DNA of 44,848 nt from Acidovorax sp. (GCA_004210805.1 SDXZ01000033.1:1-44848); one strand, 5' to 3'; counted from the stretch's first letter, positions 1 to 8,401 are shown. Notes: generated by a model not told the origin, from the letters alone. Made by a program: numbers and translations.

Positions 1-930
1 CCGCGCGTGCTGCCGGACGACCGCAACGGCGTGCTCAACAGCATCCGCATCCAGCGCCTGAAGGACAAGCTGGGCAACCACGCCAACGCCAGCTCCGAGG
101 TCGAATTCATCGACGCGACCGCCTGGCGCGTGGGCGACGAAGGCCGCGGCGTGGCGCAGATCCTGGAGATGGGCACGATGACGCGGCTGGACTGCGCCCT
201 GGGCACCAGCGGGCTCATGCGCCAGGCGCTGACCATTGCGCTGCATCACACGCGCCAAAGGTCCGCCTTTGGCAAGAAGCTGATCGAGCAACCCCTCATG
301 CGCAACGTGCTGGCCGACCTGGCGCTGGAGAGCGAGGCCGCCACCGCGCTGTCCATCCGCCTGGCCAGCGCCTTCGACAAGAAGGCCCACAGTGAGCACG
401 AGGCCGTCATGGCCCGCCTGCTCACGCCCGTGGCCAAGTTCTGGGTGTGCAAACGCGGCAGCGTATTTGCGCAGGAAGCCATGGAATGCCTGGGCGGCAA
501 CGGCTACGTGGAAGAGGGCGGTGAAGGCACCATGGCCCGCATCTACCGCGAGATGCCGCTCAACTCCATCTGGGAAGGCGCCGGCAACATCATGGCGCTG
601 GACCTGTTGCGCGCCGTGCGCCGCGCCGACACCGCTGCGGCCCTGGCCGACGAACTGGCCCCCGCGCGTGGCGCCCACCCGGCGCTCGACCGCCTGGCCA
701 GCGCGCTGCCCCTGCGCGTGGACGCGATGACCACCGAGGCCGAGGCCCGCCGCCTGGCGCAAGACGTGGCCCTGGCCGTACAGGCTGCGCTGCTGTACCG
801 CAGTGCACCCGGCGCAGTGTTCAGTGCCTTCTGCGATTCGCGCCTGGGCGGCGACTGGGGCTACAGCTTCGGCACGCTGGGTGCGGGCGTGGACCTTGAC
901 GCCATCTTGGCCCGCGCGCTTCCGATCTGA
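1..930 (+). CDS. AidB-like acyl-CoA dehydrogenase, C-terminal part (5' end outside window)
   Basis: The reading frame is open from base 1, so the N-terminal half lies upstream of the window. The visible ~309 residues are the C-terminal helical domain of an acyl-CoA dehydrogenase flavoprotein. 'MTRLDCALGTSGLMR', 'QRSAFGKKLIEQPLMR', 'AMECLGGNGYVEE' and 'REMPLNSIWEGAGNIM' match E. coli AidB closely, including the AidB-type SIWEGxGNIM block. AidB belongs to the adaptive response to alkylation; whether this protein does the same or oxidises an acyl-CoA cannot be told from sequence. A GST gene follows after 30 bp, an SDR and an alkyl-DNA methyltransferase lie further on, and all are co-directional. 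Confidence 0.85.
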   Translation, partial: PRVLPDDRNGVLNSIRIQRLKDKLGNHANASSEVEFIDATAWRVGDEGRGVAQILEMGTMTRLDCALGTSGLMRQALTIALHHTRQRSAFGKKLIEQPLMRNVLADLALESEAATALSIRLASAFDKKAHSEHEAVMARLLTPVAKFWVCKRGSVFAQEAMECLGGNGYVEEGGEGTMARIYREMPLNSIWEGAGNIMALDLLRAVRRADTAAALADELAPARGAHPALDRLASALPLRVDAMTTEAEARRLAQDVALAVQAALLYRSAPGAVFSAFCDSRLGGDWGYSFGTLGAGVDLDAILARALPI

Positions 931-960
931 TTCACCCCACAGAATTTTGCGGAGAAACCC

Positions 961-1896
961 ATGTCCCACCTCATCCTGCACCACTACCCCTCATCGCCGT
1001 TTTCCGAAAAGATCCGCCTGGTGCTGGGCTTCAAGAAGCTGGCCTGGAAGTCCGTGATCATCCCCAGCATCGCGCCCAAACCGGATGTGGTGGCGCTCAC
1101 GGGCGGCTACCGGCGCACGCCCTTCCTTCAGATCGGCGCAGATATCTATTGCGACTCGGCCCTGATCTGCGACGTGCTGGAGCACGAGCAGCCCGAGCCG
1201 GTGCTGTACCCACCGCACATCAAGGGTGTGGCGCGCGTGTTTGCGCAGTGGGCAGACACCAGCCTGTTCTGGGCCGCCATGGCCTACAACCTGCAGCCCA
1301 AGGGCGCTGCGGTGCTGTTTGCCAACGTGCCGCCCGCCGTGGCCCAGGCCTTCAGCGAAGACCGCCGCGAGATGAGCGCCGGCATGCACCGCCTGCGCCC
1401 CGCGGACGCCACGGCCGCGTACCGCTCGTACCTGCGCCGCGTGGCCCACATGGCCGAGGAGCATGAGTTCCTCTTCGGTGCCGAGCCCTGCCTGGCGGAC
1501 TTTGCCACCTACCACCCGCTGTGGTTCACGCGCCAGTGTGTTCCGCTGATGGCGGACATCTTCACCGCCACGCCGGCAGTGCTCGAATGGATGGACCGCA
1601 TCGCCGCGCTGGGCCACGGGCGCATGGAAAAATTTGCGTCCGAGGATGCCATCACGGTGGCGGCGGGAGCCGATCCGCTGCCGCTGATGGACGACGTGTT
1701 CCAGGACGAGCACGGCATCCCGCTGGGCTCGCAGGTGGCCATCGCCGCCGAGAGCTTTGGCACCGAGCCGACCGAGGGCGAGCTGATCGCCGCCACGCGC
1801 ACCCGCTACACGCTGCGCCGCACCGATCCGCGCGCGGGCACGGTGCACGTGCACTTCCCGCGCATTGGCTACGTACTGCGGGCGGTTTCGTCCTGA
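961..1896 (+). CDS. Glutathione S-transferase family protein
   Basis: The 311-residue protein begins with a thioredoxin-like N-terminal domain ('LHHYPSSPFSEKIRLVLG', about residues 4-21), with Ser/Pro at the glutathione-activating position and a GYRRTPFLQIG block containing the cis-Pro (about residues 48-58). A helical GST C-terminal domain follows, plus an extra ~70-residue tail, which is longer than the ~200-220 residues of a classical GST. ATG 961 is preceded by GGAGA at about 951. The gene lies 30 bp after the acyl-CoA dehydrogenase, so co-transcription is likely. Substrate unknown; conjugation or reductive detoxification is inferred from the family. Confidence 0.85.
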   Translation: MSHLILHHYPSSPFSEKIRLVLGFKKLAWKSVIIPSIAPKPDVVALTGGYRRTPFLQIGADIYCDSALICDVLEHEQPEPVLYPPHIKGVARVFAQWADTSLFWAAMAYNLQPKGAAVLFANVPPAVAQAFSEDRREMSAGMHRLRPADATAAYRSYLRRVAHMAEEHEFLFGAEPCLADFATYHPLWFTRQCVPLMADIFTATPAVLEWMDRIAALGHGRMEKFASEDAITVAAGADPLPLMDDVFQDEHGIPLGSQVAIAAESFGTEPTEGELIAATRTRYTLRRTDPRAGTVHVHFPRIGYVLRAVSS

Positions 1897-2097
1897 ACGG
1901 CGGGGCCTTGCCCCAGCCTCCTGAGCGTCTCCCCTGACCGAATCGTGCCAACCCAGCCCTCCCGTTCGGGATGAACCTGCCGAAGCCAGGGCGTGCTTTG
2001 GCGCCAATCCTTCTGGCAAGAAGCTCGGGGCAAACGGATTCATGGCCGATATCGGCGCACCCCAACAAACCACTTACCACTTCAAGGAGACACACAG

Positions 2098-3003
2098 ATG
2101 ATCGACAACTTTGCCGGCAAAACCGCCGTCCTCACCGGCGCAGGCTCGGGCTTTGGCCTCGAATGCGCGCGCATTGGCGCCCGCCTGGGCATGAACCTGG
2201 TGCTGGTGGATGTGCAGCAGGACGCGCTGGACGCCGCCGCCGCGGAGATGCAAGCCGCCGGTGCCCAGGTGCTGGCGCGCAAGGTAGACGTATCGAGTGC
2301 CGCGCAGATGGAGCAACTGGCTGCGGATGTGGAGCAGCGCTTTGGCGCGCCGCACCTGGTGTTCAACAACGCCGGCGTGGGCGCGGGCGGCCTGGTATGG
2401 GAGAACTCGGTCAAGGACTGGGAATGGGTGCTGGGCGTGAACCTGTGGGGCGTGGTGCACGGCGTGCGCCTGTTCACGCCCATGATGCTGGCCGCGGCCA
2501 AGGCCGACCCGGCCTGGCGCGGCCACATCGTCAACACCGCCAGCATGGCGGGCCTGCTGGCGGCGCCCAACATGGGCATCTACAACGTGAGCAAACACGC
2601 AGTGGTGAGCTTGTCGGAGACGCTGTACCAGGACTTGTCGCTGGTCACCGACCAGATCAAGGCCAGCGTGCTGTGCCCGTTCTTCGTGCCCACCGGCATC
2701 CATCAGAGCCACCGCAACCGGCCCGACGACATGCCAGCCGAGAAGCCCACCAAAAGCCAGCTCATCGGCCAGGCCATGAGCGACAAGGCTGTGACCAGCG
2801 GCAAGGTCACCGCCGCCGAAGTGGCGCAAAAGGTGTTCGACGCTGCGGCCGAGGGCCAGTTCTATATCTACAGCCACCCCAAGGCCATCGCTTCGGTACA
2901 GGTGCGCATGGAAGACATCATGCTGGGCCGCAACCCGACCGATCCTTTTGCGGGCAAGCCGGAAGTCGGCGCGCAGCTGCGCACGGCTTTGAGGGCTGAA
3001 TAG
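2098..3003 (+). CDS. SDR family NAD(P)-dependent oxidoreductase
   Basis: A 301-residue classical short-chain dehydrogenase/reductase. The Rossmann motif TGAGSGFG is at residues 13-20, NNAG at 90-93, and the catalytic Ser149, Tyr162 and Lys166 (YNVSK) are all present. The start at ATG 2098 was chosen because a good ribosome site (AAGGAGA, about 2083-2089) precedes it; upstream in-frame starts lack one and would add a non-homologous leader. The ~200 bp gap after the GST gene may hold a separate promoter. The C-terminal ~60 residues extend beyond the usual ~250-residue core. Substrate unknown. Confidence 0.88.
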   Translation: MIDNFAGKTAVLTGAGSGFGLECARIGARLGMNLVLVDVQQDALDAAAAEMQAAGAQVLARKVDVSSAAQMEQLAADVEQRFGAPHLVFNNAGVGAGGLVWENSVKDWEWVLGVNLWGVVHGVRLFTPMMLAAAKADPAWRGHIVNTASMAGLLAAPNMGIYNVSKHAVVSLSETLYQDLSLVTDQIKASVLCPFFVPTGIHQSHRNRPDDMPAEKPTKSQLIGQAMSDKAVTSGKVTAAEVAQKVFDAAAEGQFYIYSHPKAIASVQVRMEDIMLGRNPTDPFAGKPEVGAQLRTALRAE

Positions 3004-3008
3004 GCCTC

Positions 3009-3051
3009 CATAGCTTTTTACACAAGCGCTGATAGCTATCAAAAAAGTAGC
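3009..3051. repeat. Dispersed AGCGCT repeat, copy 1 (degenerate)
   Basis: This short element lies between the SDR stop and the methyltransferase start. It contains AAGCGCTGATAGCTATC followed by an A-run, and a matching 'tagctttt' on the other side. It shares its core (AGCGCT, TAGCTATCAAAAAA) with copies near 12109, 20487, 28014 and 33863. It ends two bases before the ATG of the next gene, so it occupies that gene's ribosome-binding region. Confidence 0.7.
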
Positions 3052-3053
3052 AG

Positions 3054-3653
3054 ATGCAACAGGAGCCACACGACGCTGACACCACCGCCTGCACCCCAGG
3101 CGAAGCGCGCGGCTATGCGCTGTTTGCCACGGCGGTGGGCCATTGCGGCATGGCTTGGCAGGGCGCGTTGCTGGTGGGCGTGCAGCTGCCCGAGGACGCG
3201 GGCGAGGCCCAGACACGCGCCCGTATGCAGCGCCGGTTTCCGCATCTGGCCGAGTGCGCAATGCCGCCGCAGGTGGCGGCGTGGGCGAGCCGCGTGGTGG
3301 CCCTGCTGGCTGGCGTGCACGACGACCTGTGCGATGTGCCCCTGGCGCTGGAGGCCGTGCCGCCCTTCAACGCCCGCGTGTACACATTGGCCCGCCGCAT
3401 TCCGCCCGGCAAGACCATGACGTATGGCGAGATGGCCGCGGCGCTGGGCGAGCCCGGTGCGGCGCGTGCCGTGGGCCAGGCGCTGGGGCACAACCCGTTT
3501 GCGCCCGTGGTGCCCTGCCACCGCATCCTGGCAGCCCATGGCAAGACGGGTGGGTTTTCAGCAGGCGGCGGCGCGGCCACCAAGATGCGCATGCTCGACA
3601 TCGAGGGCGCCTTTGCGCACGAGACGCTGGCGCTGTTTGCGCCCAGAGACTGA
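3054..3653 (+). CDS. ogt: Methylated-DNA--[protein]-cysteine S-methyltransferase (Ogt type)
   Basis: A 199-residue suicide repair protein that moves O6-alkyl groups from guanine to its own cysteine. The active-site PCHR motif is at residues 154-157 with acceptor Cys155. The helix-turn-helix block 'MTYGEMAAALGEPGAARAVG', with the expected Arg finger (about 138), precedes it. The N-terminal domain is degenerate, as in most Ogt/MGMT-only proteins, and there is no Ada regulatory domain. The ribosome site is weak and overlaps a dispersed repeat, so expression may be low or the start slightly different. An AidB-like gene lies 2 kb upstream on the same strand. Confidence 0.9.
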   Translation: MQQEPHDADTTACTPGEARGYALFATAVGHCGMAWQGALLVGVQLPEDAGEAQTRARMQRRFPHLAECAMPPQVAAWASRVVALLAGVHDDLCDVPLALEAVPPFNARVYTLARRIPPGKTMTYGEMAAALGEPGAARAVGQALGHNPFAPVVPCHRILAAHGKTGGFSAGGGAATKMRMLDIEGAFAHETLALFAPRD

Positions 3654-3719
3654 GGCGCATGCGAGTGCCTCTTGGCGCGTGGCGGTGGGGCGTGCCGCAC
3701 GCAGCGTGCCCAGCCCTGT

Positions 3720-4505
3720 TCAGCCGCGTTTCTTGAGCAATGCCGATCCTCTGCTGGCCATCGCCAGCTCCTCGGTGGTCGCCAACAGCGCCGGGCCCAG
3801 GGCGAACATGCGCTCTTCGGTCAGCCGCACCAGCGGCCCGGCGATGGTGACCACGCCGATGACCGCGCCGTTGTGGCTGCTGCGAATGGGCGCGGCCATG
3901 GCCGTCATGGCCGGCGCAAACACTTCCACGATCATGCTGAAGCCGCGTTCGCGCGCGGCCTCCAGGTAGGCCAGCAGCGCCTTCACCGTGGTGGGCGCGT
4001 TCGGGCCGTAGTCCTCGGGCTTGCCAAACCCGCGCTTGGCCACCCGCGCCAGCGCGTCCTCGTCGCTCATCGTCGACAGCCAGGCATGGCCGGCCGAGCT
4101 GCACGACAGGTTCACCGACAAGCCCATGTCCGGGTCGTAGCGCAGGCCGCGCACAGCGCCTTGGGCCTTGGCCACAAAAGTCAGCTCGTCGCCATCCACC
4201 ATTGCCAAGCGCACCAGCTCGCCGGACTCTGCCGCCAGTCGGTCGAGCAGCGGCTGGGCGATGTCGACGATGCCGCTGGCGCTGAGGAAGCCCAGGCCCA
4301 GCGAGACGAGCTTGATCGTCAGCATGTAGTTGCCCTGGCTGTGGTCCTGGCGCACGTAGCCGCAGCGGATGAGCTCGGCCAGCAGGCGGTGCGTGGCGCT
4401 CAGCGGCATGTCCAGTTCGGACGCAAGGCTCGACAAGGCTTTGCCCTCGGGGTGGGGCGCAAGGTGTTCCAGGACTTTGAAGCTGCGCTCAAGGATGCTG
4501 CTCAT
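3720..4505 (-). CDS. IclR family transcriptional regulator
   Basis: A protein of about 261 residues. The N-terminal winged helix-turn-helix (about 5-65) includes 'LASELDMPLSATHRLLAEL' as recognition region, and the C-terminal IclR ligand domain has the usual 'RLAMVDGDELTFVAK' and 'PIRSSHNGAVIGVVTIAGP' blocks. ATG 4505 is preferred over a TTG two codons upstream. It is transcribed away from the TRAP binding-protein gene, with ~200 bp between them holding a palindromic operator candidate at 4593-4607. IclR proteins usually control an adjacent catabolic set, so the target is probably the TRAP/aroQ pair plus itself. Effector unknown. Confidence 0.9.
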   Translation of the reverse strand: MSSILERSFKVLEHLAPHPEGKALSSLASELDMPLSATHRLLAELIRCGYVRQDHSQGNYMLTIKLVSLGLGFLSASGIVDIAQPLLDRLAAESGELVRLAMVDGDELTFVAKAQGAVRGLRYDPDMGLSVNLSCSSAGHAWLSTMSDEDALARVAKRGFGKPEDYGPNAPTTVKALLAYLEAARERGFSMIVEVFAPAMTAMAAPIRSSHNGAVIGVVTIAGPLVRLTEERMFALGPALLATTEELAMASRGSALLKKRG

Positions 4506-4592
4506 GGGCAAGGCTTTCGATCAAAGGGGGCGGGGTCTGGGCAAGTTTGTCTCGGCCGCAATGTAGCAAAAACTGCCAAAGGGTTTCTACTA

Positions 4593-4607
4593 TGGAAACA
4601 GTTTCCA
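4593..4607. promoter_or_regulatory. Probable IclR-type operator
   Basis: TGGAAACAGTTTCCA is a perfect inverted repeat with 7-base arms around a single A. It matches the general form TGGAAA-N-TTTCCA known for several IclR-family operators. It lies between the divergent IclR gene (start 4505) and the TRAP binding protein (start 4708), where autoregulation and control of the neighbour are expected. A nearby GTTTC (4583-4587) gives a second, looser half-site pairing. Confidence 0.65.
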
Positions 4608-4707
4608 CTTATTTCTACGATGCGTCTCCAAGGGCTCAGCTGTTCACCGTTTGGTCTTTCCGCTGAGTCCGCGCCACCCTAGTCCCCCTTTTTGATGGAG
4701 ATGCCCT

Positions 4708-5712
4708 GTGAGAAAAACCGCCTGCCTTCTGGCCACTGCCGGCCTGTCCCTTTTGCTGGCTTGGCCCGCCGCAGCCCAGCAAGAGCGCGTGATCCGCTTT
4801 GGCCATCTCAACAATGCGGACCACCCCGTGAGCTTTGGCGTGAAGCGTTTTGCCGAACTGCTGTCGGCCAAAAGCGGGGGCAAGCTCAAGGTGCAGGAGT
4901 ACCCCGCATCGCAGCTGGGCAATGAGCTGCAGCAGCAGTCGGCCCTGCAGGGCGGCGTGCAGCAGATGTCCGCACCTGCTACCACGTCGCTGGCCGGCAT
5001 CGTCAAAGAGTTCGGGCTGGTGGACTTCCCTTTTGCGGTGGCCAATTTCGAGCAGGCCGACGCGCTGCTTGACGGCCCGCTGGGCCAGGCGCTGATCGCC
5101 AAGCTGCCCGAGAAGGGCCTGATCGCCCTGGGCTACTGGGACCTGGGCTTTCGCAACGTCACCAACAGCAAGCGGCCCATCACCCGCGCCGAAGACTTCG
5201 ACGGGCTCAAGCTGCGCGTGATCCCCAACCCCGTGTTTCTCGACACCTTCAAGGCCTTCAAGGCCAACCCCGTGCCCATGCCGTTTGCTGAGCTGTACGG
5301 CGCGCTGGAGGCCAAGGCCGTGGACGGCCAGGAAAACCCGTTTGCCGTCATCCTGTCCAACAAGATGTTTGAGGTGCAGAAATACGTGAGCGCCACCAAC
5401 CACGTGTACGCCGCCAACATCGTGCTGGTGAGCAAGAAGTTCTGGGACCAGCTCACGCCCGCCGAGCAAAAGATGATGAGCGACGCCGCCAACGAGTCGC
5501 GTGCCTACCAGCGCCAGGTGAGCCGCGCCGCAGCGCAACGGGCCGTGGGCGACCTGCAGGCCAAGGGCATGCAGTTCAACGCCGTCACGGTGGCCGAGCA
5601 AAAGCGCATGCAGCAGATCGCCAAGCCCGTGGTCGATAAATTCGCCGCCAGCTACGACCCGGCCATCGTGCAGCTCTACACGAGCGAGCTGGCCCGCATC
5701 GGCAAGAAGTAG
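4708..5712 (+). CDS. TRAP transporter substrate-binding protein, DctP family
   Basis: A 334-residue periplasmic solute receptor. The Sec signal peptide spans about residues 1-23 (RK, hydrophobic core, AAA-Q cleavage). DctP hallmarks include 'GLKLRVIPNPVFLDTFKAF', with the conserved Arg that binds carboxylates, and 'YGALEAKAVDGQENPF'. Translation starts at GTG 4708, which has GATGGAG 7 bp upstream. No DctQ or DctM membrane subunits occur in this window, so it is either an orphan receptor or works with a permease encoded elsewhere. The ligand is probably an organic acid; the neighbouring dehydroquinase hints at a quinate/shikimate-type compound (inference). Confidence 0.92.
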   Translation: MRKTACLLATAGLSLLLAWPAAAQQERVIRFGHLNNADHPVSFGVKRFAELLSAKSGGKLKVQEYPASQLGNELQQQSALQGGVQQMSAPATTSLAGIVKEFGLVDFPFAVANFEQADALLDGPLGQALIAKLPEKGLIALGYWDLGFRNVTNSKRPITRAEDFDGLKLRVIPNPVFLDTFKAFKANPVPMPFAELYGALEAKAVDGQENPFAVILSNKMFEVQKYVSATNHVYAANIVLVSKKFWDQLTPAEQKMMSDAANESRAYQRQVSRAAAQRAVGDLQAKGMQFNAVTVAEQKRMQQIAKPVVDKFAASYDPAIVQLYTSELARIGKK

Positions 5713-5773
5713 TGCGCATCACGTCCCACCACATCGCACTGCATCGCCATACTTCACTGACCGAGCCCGCACC

Positions 5774-6220
5774 ATGAAGATCCTTGTGCTCCACGGCCCC
5801 AACCTCAACCTGTTCGGCCGCCGCGAACCCCACATCTACGGCACGACCACGCTGGCGCAGATCAACGAGCGCCTGCAAAAGCTCGCTGCGGAGCTGGGGG
5901 TGGAACTGGCCATCCTGCAGTCCAACCACGAAGGCGTGCTGATCGACTTTCTGCACGACCACATCGACGCCGCGCAGGGCGCGCTGGTCAACCCCGCGGG
6001 CCTTACCCAGCATGGCGTGCCGCTGCACGACGCGATCAAGGCCATGCCGTTCCCGGTGATCGAGGTGCACATGTCCAACATCGCCGCGCGCGAGGCCTGG
6101 CGCGCGCATTCCATCATCTCGCCGGCCGTCAAGGCCACAGTGCAGGGCTTCGGGCCGCACTCGTACCTGGCCGGGCTGCGATCACTGGTGGAAAGCCTGC
6201 GGGAAGCTGCGGGGGCTTGA
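5774..6220 (+). CDS. aroQ: 3-dehydroquinate dehydratase, type II
   Basis: At 148 residues this has the normal type II length. It interconverts 3-dehydroquinate and 3-dehydroshikimate. The GPNLNL motif is at residues 8-13, Arg17 and Tyr22 form the catalytic pair, and Asn73, His80 and His99 with the SN(I)AREAWR block complete the active site. It sits 61 bp after the TRAP binding protein and is probably co-transcribed. That position, next to a transporter and an IclR regulator rather than next to accBC, suggests a catabolic paralogue for quinate-like compounds rather than the biosynthetic enzyme. The function is firm; the catabolic role is inferred. Confidence 0.93.
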   Translation: MKILVLHGPNLNLFGRREPHIYGTTTLAQINERLQKLAAELGVELAILQSNHEGVLIDFLHDHIDAAQGALVNPAGLTQHGVPLHDAIKAMPFPVIEVHMSNIAAREAWRAHSIISPAVKATVQGFGPHSYLAGLRSLVESLREAAGA

Positions 6221-6502
6221 GGCGCACAACGGAGCGGGGCGCCCGGCAGACCTCGCGTGCTTTCGCTCCCTCTTGCCCGCAGCCGTGCTGGGCAGGTGCT
6301 TTGCGCTTTGGGGTGGAAGGAAGTGGCCTCCTGAAACCGTCGAGCCGCCGGTGTTGTTGAACCCGCCGGCCACCTCTTTGCGCAGGGTCATCCCGCCTTC
6401 TCAGTGGTGCAAACCGGGTGTTACATTCAAACGCGCCTGCCGCCAGCCAGGCGTCCCGAGCCCTTCGCCGGCGCTTTCAACCCGCACCCCAAGGACCCCC
6501 GC
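6221..6502. other. Non-coding gap upstream of the diguanylate cyclase
   Basis: These 282 bp carry no ORF with convincing coding character. A leftward 69-codon frame exists (6182-6391) but overlaps the 3' end of aroQ and shows no family resemblance. A promoter for the downstream gene is expected here, but I see no clear -35/-10 pair. Confidence 0.5.
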
Positions 6503-7612
6503 ATGCACCCGGACCGCGCGCGACTCATCCGCATGCTCTTCGATGAGTACATCGAGATGTATGCCGCGCGCGATGTCCGGCTGCTCGAGCGCTTCAGTGA
6601 AAACTTCAGCGGCTTCTCCGGCAGCGGCGAGCAGCTCGTCAAGACGCGTGCCGAGTGGATCGAGGTCACGCGGCAGGACTTTGCGCAGGTGCCCACGCGC
6701 ATCGGCATCGAGCTGGTGGACCTCTTCGTGCAAGACCTGGGCCACGACCTGCTGGCCGCCACCGCGTTTTTTCACATCCACTTGCCTATCCCTGATACGA
6801 CGTTTGCGCGGGAGACGGCGCGCAAGGTGGTGCTGTTTCGCCGCGAGGTGGGCGAGGGCCAAAACAACGCAGACGGCGAAGACTGCGGAACCCACAGCGC
6901 GGGCGACTGGAAGATCGCCCACGTGAGCGTTTCCATTCCGTTCGGCAAGGCCCGCAGGAATGCTGTGCGCCCCATTGAGGAGCTGCTGCAGCGCAACCAA
7001 GAACTGGAAGCGCTGGTGCAGGAACGCACCCGGGCGCTGGAGGAATCACTACAACGCGTGGAGCTGCTGCTTCACACCGATACCCTCACGGGCATCGCCA
7101 ACCGCCGGCACCTTGACGAAGCCCTGGCACGCGAATGGGCGCGCGCGCAGCGGGGCCAGACGCCGCTGGCGCTCATCCTGCTGGACATGGACGGGCTCAA
7201 GCACTTCAACGGCCACTACGGGCACCTGGCGGGCGACGCCTGCCTGCAGGCGCTGGCCCTCACGCTCGTGCAGACGGGTGCGCGGCGCGACGGCGACCTG
7301 GCCGCGCGGTTCGGCGGCGAGGAGTTCGTGGTGCTGCTGCCGGGCCTGGACTTGGCGGCCGCGGCCGAGGTGGCCCACACCATCCAGACCGCCATCGTGC
7401 AGTTGGCGCTGCCGCACGAAGGCGCGCCGGCCGGCGTCGTCACCGCGAGCTTTGGCGTGGCCAGCCTGGCGCCGCAGCGTGACGATGTGGCCGGGCAACT
7501 GCTGCGCCAGGCCGACCGCGCGATGGTCCGCGCGAAGCAAGCCGGGGGCAACCGGATCGAGCTAGCGCAGGTGCGGGGTGCCGGTTCGGTGAGAAACGAC
7601 GTTGATCTTTAG
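6503..7612 (+). CDS. Diguanylate cyclase with N-terminal SnoaL-like domain
   Basis: A 369-residue soluble protein. Residues ~1-145 look like an NTF2/SnoaL-type alpha+beta fold ('FDEYIEMYAARDVRLLERF...', ending 'GDWKIAHVSVSIPFG'), ~155-190 form a coiled-coil linker, and ~190-350 are a GGDEF domain. The active-site loop is GGEEF (271-275), a competent variant, and the product-inhibition site RDGD (262-265) lies exactly five residues upstream, so c-di-GMP synthesis with feedback control is expected. Start ATG 6503 has AAGGA at 6491. There are no membrane segments. The N-terminal domain presumably senses a small ligand; that assignment is moderate. Confidence 0.88.
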   Translation: MHPDRARLIRMLFDEYIEMYAARDVRLLERFSENFSGFSGSGEQLVKTRAEWIEVTRQDFAQVPTRIGIELVDLFVQDLGHDLLAATAFFHIHLPIPDTTFARETARKVVLFRREVGEGQNNADGEDCGTHSAGDWKIAHVSVSIPFGKARRNAVRPIEELLQRNQELEALVQERTRALEESLQRVELLLHTDTLTGIANRRHLDEALAREWARAQRGQTPLALILLDMDGLKHFNGHYGHLAGDACLQALALTLVQTGARRDGDLAARFGGEEFVVLLPGLDLAAAAEVAHTIQTAIVQLALPHEGAPAGVVTASFGVASLAPQRDDVAGQLLRQADRAMVRAKQAGGNRIELAQVRGAGSVRNDVDL

Positions 7613-7898
7613 GGTAGGTCGTCAGCAGTCGCACCGAAGCGCCCGGGTTGCGCTGTTGAATTTCCGTTGCGTGCGCAAACTAGATTTGCTTGCTTGAATT
7701 TTGCTCACTGCTCTTCGGGGAGGCGTGAGTTTGGAACAAACGGAAGCGCTGGCGCTAATTCGATGACCGAAATCGGCCAAGAGCTGCCGGTGGCGCTTAT
7801 TGAAAGCGGACATTCAACGCTAGATTTGGCCTGACGGAGTGCACCCCACGTGGACTTTAGCAATCGGGCGTCGGCGTCGAACCACTCGGTAGACCTCA
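7613..7898. other. Gene-free left end of the accessory island
   Basis: No supported gene in these 286 bp. GC drops visibly from here to about 10880. The stretch holds a repeated spacer element at 7761-7820 (minus-strand sense) that has a second copy at 10057-10105. It lies downstream of the leftward gene ending at 7899 and convergent with the diguanylate cyclase; I see no clear hairpin terminator. Confidence 0.5.
7761..7820 (-). repeat. Island spacer element, copy A
   Basis: Read on the minus strand it goes GTTGAATGTCCGCTTT, then 18 variable bases, then GCTCTTGGCCGATTT. A matching copy is on the plus strand at 10057-10105 (GTTGAGCGTCCGCTTT ... GCTCCTGGCCGAATT, 17 bases between). Both lie just past the 3' end of a small orphan gene and both contain a GTTRRRY heptamer at the gene-proximal end. 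Confidence 0.6.
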
Positions 7899-8282
7899 CT
7901 ACCACCCTCGCTTTGCAACAGCACCCATACGCTCCCACACAGGCTCGGCGATCTCGCTCCGCCACACGCCACCAAGCAGCAGTGCAAACCGAGGATCGCG
8001 TTGTGCCTCCTTTACAGCTCGGTCAATGAATGCTTCGCCGTGAAGATCCATCAGGTCTTCCAAAGGACCCGCAGCCAGGACTGCGAAGCGTCGGTCTTCG
8101 TCCGGACGACCGATTTGCTCCAGTATCAGGAGGATGCAGGTCCACGCAAGCTCGGGGAAGTCGCGCGGCAACTCCCAGTCCAAAATGGAATCACCAACGC
8201 CGGGGCCTGTCGCTGGCGTGTTTGATTGGCGCCAGGCATTGAGCCATTCTTCTGCGATCTCGGATGGGGAGCGGTCGATCAT
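7899..8282 (-). CDS. Hypothetical protein, DUF6869-like
   Basis: A 127-residue acidic, soluble protein with no signal peptide. The layout 'EIAEEWLNAW ... PELAWTCILLILEQ ... LAAGPLEDLMDLHGEAFID ... DPRFALLLGGVWR' resembles DUF6869 proteins as I remember them; the family name needs confirmation. ATG 8282 is taken as start; an in-frame GTG at 8309 would add nine residues. Function unknown. It is the last of three leftward orphan genes in the low-GC island, and small proteins of this type often act as immunity or accessory proteins (inference only). Confidence 0.72.
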   Translation of the reverse strand: MIDRSPSEIAEEWLNAWRQSNTPATGPGVGDSILDWELPRDFPELAWTCILLILEQIGRPDEDRRFAVLAAGPLEDLMDLHGEAFIDRAVKEAQRDPRFALLLGGVWRSEIAEPVWERMGAVAKRGW

Positions 8283-8401
8283 GCGGCTAACGTTGGGGTT
8301 AAGTGGCACGCAGCGGGACCGCGCCTTTATCGTTTCTCTGAGAGTAACGCGTCGAAAATCTCCCGTGCAATAGGCATAGATGCGCCCGCGGTGGCAACTG
8401 A

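Noticed and set aside
6182-6391. A 69-codon leftward frame in the gap before the diguanylate cyclase
   Set aside because: It overlaps the aroQ 3' end, has no ribosome site and shows low-complexity, non-homologous sequence.
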